In this document: positions 56,405 to 64,000 of the stretch, piece after piece
Layout of the letters: each line of letters starts with the position of its first letter
Numbering within the stretch: the stretch's first letter is position 1
Assembly: GCF_020829665.1 (NCBI RefSeq)
Contig: NZ_JAIVFT010000001.1
Location: 658,798 to 722,797, forward strand
Length of the DNA: 64,000 bases
Direction of reading: 5' to 3'
DNA from: Nostoc sp. CHAB 5824
GTDB lineage: Bacteria; Cyanobacteriota; Cyanobacteriia; Cyanobacteriales; Nostocaceae
Program-made: the position numbers and the translations under genes
The notes under the pieces: generated by a model
The model's input: the letters and a program-made list of their open reading frames with translations, nothing else
Told to the model about the DNA's origin: nothing
The model's database searches: none

Positions 56405-58414
56405 TTAAACAACCAAAAAATTGTTTTCGGTTAGTGTCACACCAGCAGATAGTTGTGCAAATTTTACCTGAGTAAACCCAGACGCACTGCCATCTTGGTC
56501 AAAGAACAATCCACCTGTAATATTGTCATAGATGAATCGTTGAGCGATCGCTGTTGCAGATGTTCCGATGGTAAACTGACTTTTCTGAAGTGAAGGTGTT
56601 GCTAACCCGCCACTAAAACCAGCAGCCGATACCTGAATCAATTCATTAGTGGCATTGAAGTCATAAAGATTATCAACGCCTTCATTGAAACTATTGAAAG
56701 CAAAGGTATCAGTACCATCATTTCCATAGAGGGTGTCATTACCAAGACCACCTGTAAGGATATCATTACCAAAACCACCATAAAGAGTGTTATTACCTAA
56801 TGCGCTATAGGCGGAGAGAGTATCGTTGCCATCGCCACCATCCAACAGATTAGTGCCTGTTGAATAATCAACAATCAAGTTATCGGCACCAGCGCCACCG
56901 TTGAGGGTGTTATTCCCTAACGTCCTGCGATAGACTCCTTCTCCTTGTCCGTCGCCATCTTTGTCGTACTCGTAGCCAGAGGCAAAGAGATAATCATTGC
57001 CATCATCTCCAGAGAGCAGATTATCGCCTGATGAATAGTCAACATTCAAGTTATCGCCACCAGCGCCACCGTTAAGGGTGTTTTTGCCAGTAGTGTGATA
57101 CAAAGATCCTCCGTAGCCGCGACCATAGCTAGAGCCGGAGAGAGAATCATTGCCATCGCCTCCATTGAGCAGATTAGCGCCTCGTGAATAGTTAACATTC
57201 AAGTAATCGTCATCAGCACCACCGTTCAGGGTGTTGTTGCCTGAGGTGTTATCAAACCTGTAGCCCTCGAAGTCAGAGGCAAAGAGAGAATCATTGCCAT
57301 CACCACCAGAGAGCAGATTATTGCCTCTTGAAATGTTAGCACTTAAGGAATCGTCACCAGCACCACCGTTGAGGGTGTTATTACCATCGGCAAGATTGAC
57401 GTTAAGATAATCATTGTCATCGCCACCATCCAGGAAGTTATCGCCTGTTGAATAGAAAGCACTCAAGCTATCGTTACCAGCGCCACCAATGAGTGTGTTA
57501 TTACCAGACACCCCAGCGCTGTAGTAGTCAGCAGAGGCAGAAAGATAATCATTGCCATTGCCACCATCCAACAGGTTATTGCCTTTTGAATCGTCAGCAC
57601 TTAAGCTATCGTTACCAGCGCCACCAATGAGTGTGTTATTACCAGACGCCACATCGTAGTCACCTAAAGCCGAGAGAGAATCATTACCATTGCCACCATC
57701 CAATAGGTTATTGCCTGTTGCAGAATTAACATCTAAGTAATCGCCGCCTATACCACCAACTAAGGTGTTATTCCCTGCACCACCAATGAGAATATCATTG
57801 CCCCCACCACCGCGCAGCAAATCGTTGCCACTCAATCCGTCGATTTTGTCATTACCGCCCTGACCATTAACGACATCATCTGAGTTATTTAAAGCCGTAA
57901 TATTGTTATCGAGGTCATTGAGAAAGGTTACGGTGTTCTTGATGCCTAAGCTGGTTTGAGTGGAGTTGGCATCTAGGACATTAAAGCTACTGGTGATGCT
58001 AGTTTGCCCATCAAACAGGATATTACCAAAAGCTGGTCTTGTTTTAGAAGCTTTCAGGTTATCTAAGTTTTCTAACTTGAAGTTGTTGAGGATGAATTTT
58101 GTGCCAGTCACCTTTTCAAAGGTGATTTCCAGGTTGTTGCCATTCTGGGTCAGCAACAGATTTCTAGCAGTTAAGCCAGCACCTTGGAATTTTATAGTAT
58201 CTACTTCAGCAATCACTGCTGCTGTCGGGTTTGTCCCTTTACCTACCCCACCGAAATTGTTGATAATATCAGTGCCATCGCCCAAGTTGTAAATAAATTT
58301 ATCTTTGCCACCGCCACCGGTCAGGGTGTCATTACCCTTCTGAGCTATGATGGTATCATTACCTTTACTGCCCAGTAGGGTATTATTACTGTTATTTCCA
58401 ATGATATTTGTCAT
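56405..58414 (-). CDS. RTX-type calcium-binding repeat protein 2
   Basis: 669 residues from the ATG at 58414, with AAGGT upstream; the in-frame TTG at 58432 would include that site. The N-terminus MTNIIGNNSNNTLLGSKGND, one LTARNLLLTQNGNNLEI module, about a dozen GGAGxDxLxx/GGxGNDxL blocks and the C-terminal secretion-type domain (NELIQVSAAGFSGGLATP to SAGVTLTENNF) mirror protein 1. Fewer repeat blocks account for the smaller size. It is predicted to be exported and calcium-binding, with surface or sheath roles only guessed. It arose with gene 1 by tandem duplication of a segment that includes both flanks. Confidence 0.9.
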   Translation of the reverse strand: MTNIIGNNSNNTLLGSKGNDTIIAQKGNDTLTGGGGKDKFIYNLGDGTDIINNFGGVGKGTNPTAAVIAEVDTIKFQGAGLTARNLLLTQNGNNLEITFEKVTGTKFILNNFKLENLDNLKASKTRPAFGNILFDGQTSITSSFNVLDANSTQTSLGIKNTVTFLNDLDNNITALNNSDDVVNGQGGNDKIDGLSGNDLLRGGGGNDILIGGAGNNTLVGGIGGDYLDVNSATGNNLLDGGNGNDSLSALGDYDVASGNNTLIGGAGNDSLSADDSKGNNLLDGGNGNDYLSASADYYSAGVSGNNTLIGGAGNDSLSAFYSTGDNFLDGGDDNDYLNVNLADGNNTLNGGAGDDSLSANISRGNNLLSGGDGNDSLFASDFEGYRFDNTSGNNTLNGGADDDYLNVNYSRGANLLNGGDGNDSLSGSSYGRGYGGSLYHTTGKNTLNGGAGGDNLNVDYSSGDNLLSGDDGNDYLFASGYEYDKDGDGQGEGVYRRTLGNNTLNGGAGADNLIVDYSTGTNLLDGGDGNDTLSAYSALGNNTLYGGFGNDILTGGLGNDTLYGNDGTDTFAFNSFNEGVDNLYDFNATNELIQVSAAGFSGGLATPSLQKSQFTIGTSATAIAQRFIYDNITGGLFFDQDGSASGFTQVKFAQLSAGVTLTENNFLVV

Positions 58415-58432
58415 AATTTTTACCTTTTTCAA

Positions 58433-59094
58433 TCAATTGTTTGAGTAACTTTAGTTCTAAACCCTGAGTTAGTGCGGTTTTAGCGCACAAAGAATTTGCC
58501 TATAGTTGACACTTTCGGCAATTTCTTGTGCTTCACTCTTGAGGATCAGTAATTTTTATCGAAAATTCACTCTGTTGACCAGCTTGCAGGTAGTACTTGT
58601 CTAAGTATTAAAGCCTCAGACGCTGTCCAAAATCGCACTTACGCGTAAGTACTAAAATAGGTTGTTTCAAACTTTTTATAACCATCCTTGATTGAATGGC
58701 AATCGCTGAAAAAACGTCGCCAAATCAAGCTTAAATGTCTAAAACTAACATTCCATACTTTAATTTTTCAATACGTAAGTCCTGCTGTCTTGAAAATAGC
58801 GAACAGCTGACTATTGATAGGGAAAGGGATTTTTATACCCTCGTTGTGGGCTATTACCCGTGGGTGTTTAGTTTAAAAATAGAGAACATCTAAATAACAT
58901 TGTGATAACCATATATGAATATTTACCGAGATGTCCATACTTAAAAACACATCTTTGCATACTCTTCACATTACCTTATGTTAAGGTATATATAAATACT
59001 GGTTTTTCTGTATATTGAACTTTGTATATTCTTTATATTTTAGTTTATAGGTAATAATTTTTAGAAAGCAGTAGGCAAATGTTTAAAGAAGTGA
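58433..59094. other. RTX2 leader, no gene
   Basis: Collinear with the RTX1 leader (shared TTGAGGATCAGTAAT near 58538 and CAGTAGGCAAATGTTTAAAG near 59070). No open frame is supported. It presumably carries the RTX2 promoter. Confidence 0.65.
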
Positions 59095-59226
59095 TAAGCT
59101 GATGCGCGTCTAAAGTATATAAACACTCTCGATGGTCGTTAACTGTTGACTGTTGACTGTTAACAGTCATCAGTCATCAGTCATCAGTCATCAGGTAAAT
59201 GTACAAATTAAATGCGTAACAGCTTA
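59095..59226 (+). mobile_element. MITE-like family B, copy 4 (filled site)
   Basis: 132 bp from TAAGCTGATGCGCGTCTAAA to ATGCGTAACAGCTTA, with TGTTGAC and CATCAGT heptamers inside, closely matching copy 3. The flanks GTTTAAAGAAGTGA and CAAAAGACATATTTTC are contiguous, apart from point changes, in the duplicated segment at 56090-56125. This copy therefore inserted after, or was lost from one side of, the RTX duplication. Confidence 0.75.
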
Positions 59227-59455
59227 CAAAAGACATATTTTCCTTTTTGAACGTAGCAATGCCTGTGGCGGGCTACGCCTGGGAATATCTTAATATCATG
59301 TCCGGCTGATTAATTATGATTCGGTGCATCTGTGCAAAAACTTGGAAACTCTTTCTCCCCCTGCGTCCAAGAGTCTTAATGAAAAGTCTTTAACCGGACA
59401 CGATATTATATCTGTGCAAAAATTGCTATAGGTTACTACAATTACAAACGCAGAG

Positions 59456-59914
59456 ATGATTCGACTTAGCCAAGAGCATTTGCAATTTATCCGTACCCAT
59501 GCCGAAAGCATCTATCCAGACGAGTGCTGTGGTATAGTCTTGGGCTATCTGGCTAGTGAGGACAAAATTGTGGTAGAAGTCATGTCAACAGAAAATGTCT
59601 GGAATACAGAAGCGGCTGCTGAGTTCTCAGAGGAACGCACAGCAGAAAGTAAAAGACGGCAATATGCGATCGCACCCGAAGTTATGTTAAAAACACAAAG
59701 GGAAGCACGCGATCGCTCACTTAACATTATCGGCATTTTTCACTCCCACCCAGATCATCCTGCTATCCCTTCAGAATGCGATCGCCTATACGCTTGGCAG
59801 GGATACTCGTATATAATAGTTTCCGTCCAAAACGGTAAAGCTGGAGAACTCCAAAGCTGGAGTCTTGATGATACTCATCATTTCCAAGCAGAGGCAATTG
59901 AAAATATAATTTAA
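59456..59914 (+). CDS. M67-family JAMM metallopeptidase
   Basis: 152 residues, a complete prokaryotic JAMM/MPN domain. Glu23 and the zinc motif H96-S-H98-P...P-S106-x-x-D109 (IFHSHPDHPAIPSECD) supply all catalytic residues. Relatives include the Mycobacterium Mec+ enzyme, which releases cysteine from the carrier CysO, and deubiquitinase-like proteins. It lies 67 bp upstream of the MoeZ-like gene in the same direction, suggesting a shared sulfur-carrier pathway. No ThiS/MoaD-like carrier is encoded in the window. Its 5' end was copied into the RTX duplication at 56227. Confidence 0.9.
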   Translation: MIRLSQEHLQFIRTHAESIYPDECCGIVLGYLASEDKIVVEVMSTENVWNTEAAAEFSEERTAESKRRQYAIAPEVMLKTQREARDRSLNIIGIFHSHPDHPAIPSECDRLYAWQGYSYIIVSVQNGKAGELQSWSLDDTHHFQAEAIENII

Positions 59915-59981
59915 CTGCTTAGTTTAAAGACACATATCGTTTTTCGATAGGATTAATATTCCGTCCCAGATCATAACTGCT

Positions 59982-61154
59982 ATGCTCAATCCCAATTTGG
60001 ATGAAATCCAGTTGACCAAAGACGATTACGAACGCTACTCCCGACACCTGATTTTGCCGGAAGTAGGACTAGAAGGACAGAAGCGCCTAAAAGCTGCCAG
60101 TGTCCAGTGTATCGGTACAGGTGGACTAGGTTCACCACTACTTTTATATCTGGCGGCGGCGGGTATTGGACGTATCGGGATTGTCGATTTCGATGTTGTC
60201 GATACTTCCAACTTACAACGCCAAGTAATCCACGGTACATCCTGGGTGGGTAAACCCAAAATTGAATCAGCAAAAAACCGCATTCACGAAATTAACCCCT
60301 ATTGTCAGGTTGATTTATACGAAACTCGCCTGACTTCCGAAAACGCCCTGGAAATCCTTCAACCTTACGATATCGTAGTGGATGGTACTGATAACTTCCC
60401 CACCAGATATCTAGTTAACGACGCCTGCGTATTGCTGAATAAGCCCAACGTCTACGGTTCAATTTTACGCTTTGAAGGGCAAGCTACTGTATTTAACTAC
60501 CAAGGTGGCCCGAATTACCGTGACCTTTTCCCAGAACCACCACCACCAGGAATGGTTCCCTCTTGTGCAGAAGGTGGCGTATTGGGAATTTTGCCCGGAA
60601 TTATTGGTTTAATTCAAGCAACGGAAACTGTCAAAATCATTCTGGGACAAGGTAATACCCTAAGTGGACGGTTGCTGCTATACAACGCCTTAGATATGAA
60701 ATTTCGGGAGTTGAAGCTGCGTCCTAACCCGATTCGCCCAGTGATTGAAAATCTGATAGACTACGAACAATTCTGCGGAATTCCACAAGCTAAGGCAGAG
60801 GAGGCAAAACAGCAGATGGAAAGTCAAGAAATGACCGTCAAGGATTTGAAGGAGTTGCTCGATAGTGGTGCGAAGGATTTTGTACTGATAGATGTCCGCA
60901 ACCCTAATGAGTACGACATTGCCAAGATTCCTGGTTCAGTGTTGGTGCCCTTACCAGACATTGAAAATGGCAATGGCGTTGCCAAGGTAAAGGAAATATT
61001 GAACGGTCACCGCTTAATTGCTCATTGTAAGATGGGCGGGCGATCGGCAAAAGCCCTCGCCATTCTCAAAGAAGCTGGAATTGTCGGGACGAATGTTAAA
61101 GGCGGAATTAATGCTTGGAGTAAAGAAATCGATCCTTCTATTCCAGAGTATTAA
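59982..61154 (+). CDS. moeB: E1-like adenylyltransferase with C-terminal rhodanese (MoeB/MoeZ type)
   Basis: 390 residues. The ThiF/MoeB domain (about 10-265) shows YSRHLILPEVGLEGQKRL, the nucleotide loop IGTGGLGSPLLLYLAAAG, FDVVDTSNLQRQ and the SCAEGGVLG loop carrying the candidate thioester Cys. The rhodanese domain (about 285-388) has the active Cys in AHCKMGGRSAKA. The paired zinc CxxC motifs of E. coli MoeB are absent: NYRDLFPEPPPPGMVPSC is found, as in mycobacterial MoeZ. It would adenylate and thiolate the C-terminus of ThiS/MoaD/CysO-like carriers. The linkage to JAMM supports a CysO-like role. It could equally serve molybdopterin or thiamine synthesis. Confidence 0.9.
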   Translation: MLNPNLDEIQLTKDDYERYSRHLILPEVGLEGQKRLKAASVQCIGTGGLGSPLLLYLAAAGIGRIGIVDFDVVDTSNLQRQVIHGTSWVGKPKIESAKNRIHEINPYCQVDLYETRLTSENALEILQPYDIVVDGTDNFPTRYLVNDACVLLNKPNVYGSILRFEGQATVFNYQGGPNYRDLFPEPPPPGMVPSCAEGGVLGILPGIIGLIQATETVKIILGQGNTLSGRLLLYNALDMKFRELKLRPNPIRPVIENLIDYEQFCGIPQAKAEEAKQQMESQEMTVKDLKELLDSGAKDFVLIDVRNPNEYDIAKIPGSVLVPLPDIENGNGVAKVKEILNGHRLIAHCKMGGRSAKALAILKEAGIVGTNVKGGINAWSKEIDPSIPEY

Positions 61155-61156
61155 AA

Positions 61157-61225
61157 ACGCAAAGTAACGCAGAGGTTTAACGCAAAGGTACGCAAAGTTA
61201 TTCTCTGCGTACCTCTGCGTTTAAA
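61157..61225. terminator. Inverted repeat between convergent moeB and ftsH
   Basis: ACGCAGAGGT (61167-61176) pairs with ACCTCTGCGT (61211-61220), with an inner GGTACGCA/TGCGTACC pair. Both genes end here, so it can stop transcription from both sides. It is also a recognisable Nostoc repeat (ACGCAGAGG/ACGCAAAGG). Confidence 0.6.
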
Positions 61226-61240
61226 ACCTGACTTTCTTAA

Positions 61241-63112
61241 TTACGAATTAGCTACGGGTTTAATTTGACCCAGCAAACTGTGCAGTTTTTCCCCTTCAAT
61301 GACTTCTGTTTCTAAGAGTTGAGTAGCGATCGCTTCTAGCAAGTCTCGATTCTGTCTGAGAATCTCTAGGGCTTGTTCGTGGGCTGTTTCCACGATTTCC
61401 TTGACTTCGCTATCAATGGCTTTCGATGTGTCTTCACTCACCGCCCGCCGGGGATTACTAGCACCATTACCCAAGAACATTGATTGTTGTCCTTGTTGGT
61501 AAGCCAGTGGCCCTAAGACTTTGCTCATACCATAAGTTGTTACCATCCGTTCTGCCAAATCAGTTGCTCGTTGCAAATCGTTGGAAGCACCTGTTGTAAT
61601 ACTGTTAAACACAATCTCTTCGGCAGAACGTCCACCTAACAAAGTCGCAATCTGACCCCGCAGTTCTGTTTCATTCATCAAAAAGCGGTCTTCAGTTGGT
61701 AATTGCAGAGTGTAACCTAAAGCTGCCATCCCACGGGGAATAATCGAAATCTTTTCTACGCGACCGTTTCCTGTGGTTAGCGCCCCGACCATTGCGTGAC
61801 CAACTTCATGGTAAGCAACAATCTTTTTCTCGGTCTCGTTCATCACCCGACTCTTCTTCTCTAAACCGGCGACTACCCGCTCAATTGCTTCGGCAAAGTC
61901 TTCTTGAGCAACCCTTTCACGAAGATTGCGAGCTGCTAATAATGCAGCTTCATTTACCAAGTTTGCCAAATCTGCGCCGGCAAAACCAGGGGTACGAGTA
62001 GCGATCGCTCTTAAATCTACATCATCTCCTAATTTTACCTTTTGAGCGTGAATCTTGAGAATTGCTTCACGACCAGATAAATCGGGACGGTCTACCAACA
62101 CTTGGCGGTCAAACCGGCCTGGACGCAGCAATGCGGAGTCAAGGCTTTCGGGGCGGTTGGTAGCTGCTAGTACAATCACCGTTGCATCTCCGGCTGCAAA
62201 CCCGTCCATCTCCGTTAGTAACTGGTTGAGGGTCTGTTCTCGCTCATCGTTACCACCGTAGAAGCCATTACTGCTACGAGACTTACCGATCGCATCCAAT
62301 TCATCAATGAATACAATACAGGGAGCCTGTTTCTTTGCTTGCTCAAACAAATCCCGTACTCTGGAAGAACCTACACCGACAAACAATTCTACAAACTCAG
62401 AACCAGAGATACTGAAGAATGGAACTCCTGCTTCTCCTGCTACGGCTTTCGCTAAAAGTGTCTTACCAGTACCCGGAGGGCCAACTAACAACACACCTTT
62501 GGGAATCCTAGCGCCAATTTGCGTAAAGCGCCCTGGAGTCTTGAGGAAATCCACAATTTCCACTAACTCAGTTTTCGCTTCTTCTACCCCAGCCACATCT
62601 GCAAAGGTGATTTTAGCTGATTCGCCTTCAACGTAAACTTTAGCTTTGCTCTTACCAATCGAGAGAACACCTTGGGGACCACCGCCACCACCGCCACCAC
62701 GGGCGAGAAAGAACTGCCAAATGCCAATAAAAATCAGTGGTGGAATCACCCAACTTAAAAGGGTTGTAAACCAAGTATTCTTAGGTGGAGGTGTAGCAGC
62801 AAATTCAACTCCTTTTTGTTCTAGCAGTTTGGGTAACTCTAAATCGAAGATTGGTGTAGTTGTAAACACCTGGCCTGGCTCGGCATTTTCTGTTTTTAGT
62901 TGGTAGAGGATCTGGTTTTGACCAACAGAAACGCGGCTGACTTCCCCTTCCTGTACTTGATGAATAAATAGACTATATGGAACACCAGCAGGGCCAGAAG
63001 CAAATAAACCAGGCAGAAATAGATTTAAGAGCAAAAATAGCCCTGATACTGCCAGCAATATATTAGCTATGATCCGAAACCGAGGTGACTTAGGCTGTTC
63101 TTTAATTGCCAT
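61241..63112 (-). CDS. ftsH: FtsH ATP-dependent zinc metalloprotease
   Basis: 623 residues. Two membrane helices (about 14-34 and 116-138) flank the extracytoplasmic domain. A Gly-rich linker leads to the AAA domain with Walker [10 protein letters not shown], Walker [12 protein letters not shown], and the second region of homology ([22 protein letters not shown]). The protease domain has the zinc motif HEVGH and the downstream Asp in [11 protein letters not shown]. The sequence around [27 protein letters not shown] resembles the cyanobacterial FtsH1 type. It degrades membrane proteins as a hexamer, and in cyanobacteria FtsH forms participate in photosystem and stress turnover. Which paralogue this is remains an inference. 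Confidence 0.95.
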   Translation of the reverse strand: MAIKEQPKSPRFRIIANILLAVSGLFLLLNLFLPGLFASGPAGVPYSLFIHQVQEGEVSRVSVGQNQILYQLKTENAEPGQVFTTTPIFDLELPKLLEQKGVEFAATPPPKNTWFTTLLSWVIPPLIFIGIWQFFLARGGGGGGGPQGVLSIGKSKAKVYVEGESAKITFADVAGVEEAKTELVEIVDFLKTPGRFTQIGARIPKGVLLVGPPGTGKTLLAKAVAGEAGVPFFSISGSEFVELFVGVGSSRVRDLFEQAKKQAPCIVFIDELDAIGKSRSSNGFYGGNDEREQTLNQLLTEMDGFAAGDATVIVLAATNRPESLDSALLRPGRFDRQVLVDRPDLSGREAILKIHAQKVKLGDDVDLRAIATRTPGFAGADLANLVNEAALLAARNLRERVAQEDFAEAIERVVAGLEKKSRVMNETEKKIVAYHEVGHAMVGALTTGNGRVEKISIIPRGMAALGYTLQLPTEDRFLMNETELRGQIATLLGGRSAEEIVFNSITTGASNDLQRATDLAERMVTTYGMSKVLGPLAYQQGQQSMFLGNGASNPRRAVSEDTSKAIDSEVKEIVETAHEQALEILRQNRDLLEAIATQLLETEVIEGEKLHSLLGQIKPVANS

Positions 63113-63203
63113 TGATGTTACTAATCCTTAAAATGAAACCTGTTGAAAATGTGACTTTCTGGTAAAGTCCGTTATTTACCATTTGAATAGTTAAAGCAGT
63201 AGC

Positions 63204-63389
63204 TTATACTGTTTCCAACCAATCAAAAATTTGGGCTAACTGATCCAGTGTTACCAGCCCATACTGCCAGAGGGTCATGGCTAGAAAGTTAGGGGTCTGC
63301 TCACAATGTCGCAAAGCAAGAGAAATTGCTCCACCAGAAATACCCAACTCTTGTTTTAAAAAATGCACCAATTGATCTGTAGCTTTCAT
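63204..63389 (-). CDS. DUF2949 family protein
   Basis: 61 residues from the ATG at 63389; the longer frame uses a TTG. The pattern LVHFLKQELGISGGAISLALRHCEQTPNFLAMTLWQYGLVTLDQLAQIFDWL is that of the small helical DUF2949 family of cyanobacteria, function unknown. It lies 90 bp upstream of ftsH on the same strand. No membrane segment. The family name is from memory of its signature. Confidence 0.75.
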   Translation of the reverse strand: MKATDQLVHFLKQELGISGGAISLALRHCEQTPNFLAMTLWQYGLVTLDQLAQIFDWLETV

Positions 63390-63446
63390 AACCGTGTTAA
63401 ACAATGTTAATTAAATCTTATTTCTCACTTAGCTTAAAAAACTTGA

Positions 63447-63660
63447 TTAAACACTAGTCAAAATTTCTAAAGCTATAAGAGATATAAACCCAATCACCGC
63501 CAAGCGACCATTAAGTTTTTCGGCATACTTAATGAAACCAAGGTAAGATTCTTGCGTGATGTACATCCGAGGTGCTGGCGTTCCCGCTCAAATTAGGCGA
63601 TGGGCTACGCGCAAAGTCGTTCAATTTGTCGTGAAGATCAAGAATATTACCGTTTCTCAT
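63447..63660 (-). pseudogene. High-light-inducible protein (HLIP) interrupted by a short insertion
   Basis: On the minus strand the frame ending at 63447 reads MYITQESYLGFIKYAEKLNGRLAVIGF and ends ALEILTSV. It contains the chlorophyll-binding E-x-x-N-G-R-x-A-x-x-G-F motif of HLIPs. The usual N-terminal part (MRNGNILDLHDKLNDFA) is found upstream from the ATG at 63660, but in another frame. About 43 bp of unrelated sequence (near 63569-63613) lie between them and break the gene. The 39-codon downstream part could still be translated from 63566. The protein would bind chlorophyll at the thylakoid during light stress. Confidence 0.65.
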
Positions 63661-63829
63661 AATTTCTCTTGTTTGGCAATGTTTGCAGCTTTTTTTATTT
63701 ATGTAACTAAACTTAACAATTAAATTAATCTTTGGGAACTAACGAGCAAATACGGTTTACCGTACTCAAAGAGTTAACACGACTCGAAATGAGAAAACTT
63801 TAGGAACGCGAATTTAATTAAGTACAAAA

Positions 63830-63874
63830 CCTCACAAAACCTCACCCCCAACCCCTCTCCTTAGTAAGGAGAGG
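63830..63874. repeat. Palindromic CCCCTCTCC...GGAGAGG repeat cut by the IS end
   Basis: CTCTCCTTAGTAAGGAGAG forms a dyad preceded by ACCTCACCCCCAACC. In other copies of this repeat the GGAGAGG arm runs on into GGGTTGGGG-type sequence. Here it is followed at once by CAGGGTGG, the presumed IS terminus. The remaining 63661-63829 stretch holds no gene I can support. Confidence 0.5.
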
Positions 63875-64000
63875 CAGGGTGGTTTCATACAACGAGAGAA
63901 AAATAATAATGATTTGTAGAGGGTGGAGAAAAATGGATAACTAACAAGTATGAACCTCGTCGAACAATTGCAGCAAGTCCCAGACTATAGGCATATCCGA
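63875..64000 (+). mobile_element. Left end of an ISAs1-like insertion sequence (continues past window)
   Basis: CAGGGTGGTTTCATACAACG at 63875 resembles the CAGGG-starting inverted ends of ISAs1-family elements. 75 bp further on an open frame begins with MNLVEQLQQVPDYR. The right end is outside the window, so neither the inverted repeat nor a target duplication can be checked. Confidence 0.45.
63950..64000 (+). CDS. N-terminus of a probable ISAs1-family transposase (partial)
   Basis: Only 17 codons are visible: MNLVEQLQQVPDYRHIR. The L-x-x-VPDxR opening is typical of ISAs1 (H-repeat-associated) transposases in cyanobacteria, and a CAGGG terminus lies upstream. No catalytic DDE residues are in the window, so the call rests on the opening motif and context alone. 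Confidence 0.4.
   Translation, partial: MNLVEQLQQVPDYRHIR

Overview
The window looks like chromosome from a filamentous, heterocyst-forming cyanobacterium of the Nostoc/Anabaena type. The evidence is the very frequent octamer GCGATCGC (HIP1), heptameric short tandem repeats (TGTTGAC and TCATTAG types), a complete fraC-fraD-fraE filament-integrity operon, a cmpABCD bicarbonate transporter, sucrose synthase, DUF1823, DUF2949 and DUF4359 proteins, and a high-light-inducible-protein remnant. No rRNA, CRISPR array or complete insertion sequence was found. One tRNA (His) is present, and an ISAs1-like element appears to begin at the extreme right edge.

Layout. 1-9 kb: end of a CbiX-type chelatase, tRNA-His, sucrose synthase, a peptidoglycan-binding protein, polyphosphate glucokinase, a decayed creatininase and a 2TM protein. 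9.6-17.4 kb: DAHP synthase, a GH13 glucan enzyme, DUF1823, an Asp/His/Arg repeat protein, acylphosphatase followed by a cupin remnant, and a Na/Pi cotransporter. 17.5-24.8 kb: a divergent two-partner secretion pair. It consists of a 1735-residue protein joining a GT2 glycosyltransferase, a TPS export domain and a C-terminal CHAT protease domain, plus its TpsB/FhaC-like outer-membrane transporter. 24.8-28.2 kb: a pentapeptide protein and the fra operon. 28.5-35 kb: a tandemly duplicated corrinoid adenosyltransferase, then a large hybrid histidine kinase overlapping a response-regulator diguanylate cyclase. 35-43.3 kb: small orphans, a frameshifted P-loop kinase, gatB, two candidate terminator-ended small RNAs, argJ, a 21-bp palindromic repeat array and an atypical kinase. 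44-49.9 kb: cmpABCD, assigned to bicarbonate because CmpA carries Glu where NrtA carries the nitrate-binding Lys. 50-59.4 kb: DUF58 and two RTX proteins made by a tandem segmental duplication. 59.4-64 kb: a JAMM peptidase next to a MoeZ-like E1/rhodanese, ftsH, DUF2949, a broken HLIP and the IS edge.

Intergenic DNA is rich in small mobile or palindromic repeats. I recognise two MITE-like families. Family A (inner ends GTGTCAACTTAA) has three copies. Family B (ends TAAGCTG/CAGCTTA, with heptamer repeats inside) has four copies. One family B copy is a filled site whose empty counterpart lies in the duplicated flank of the neighbouring RTX gene.

The most unusual item is the GT2-TPS-CHAT polypeptide with its own TpsB, a candidate secreted CHAT-protease system. 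Next are the 21-bp palindrome array beside the orphan kinase, and the RTX segmental duplication that copied the 5' end of the JAMM gene. All calls come from reading the sequence. No database search was run, so novelty is not established.
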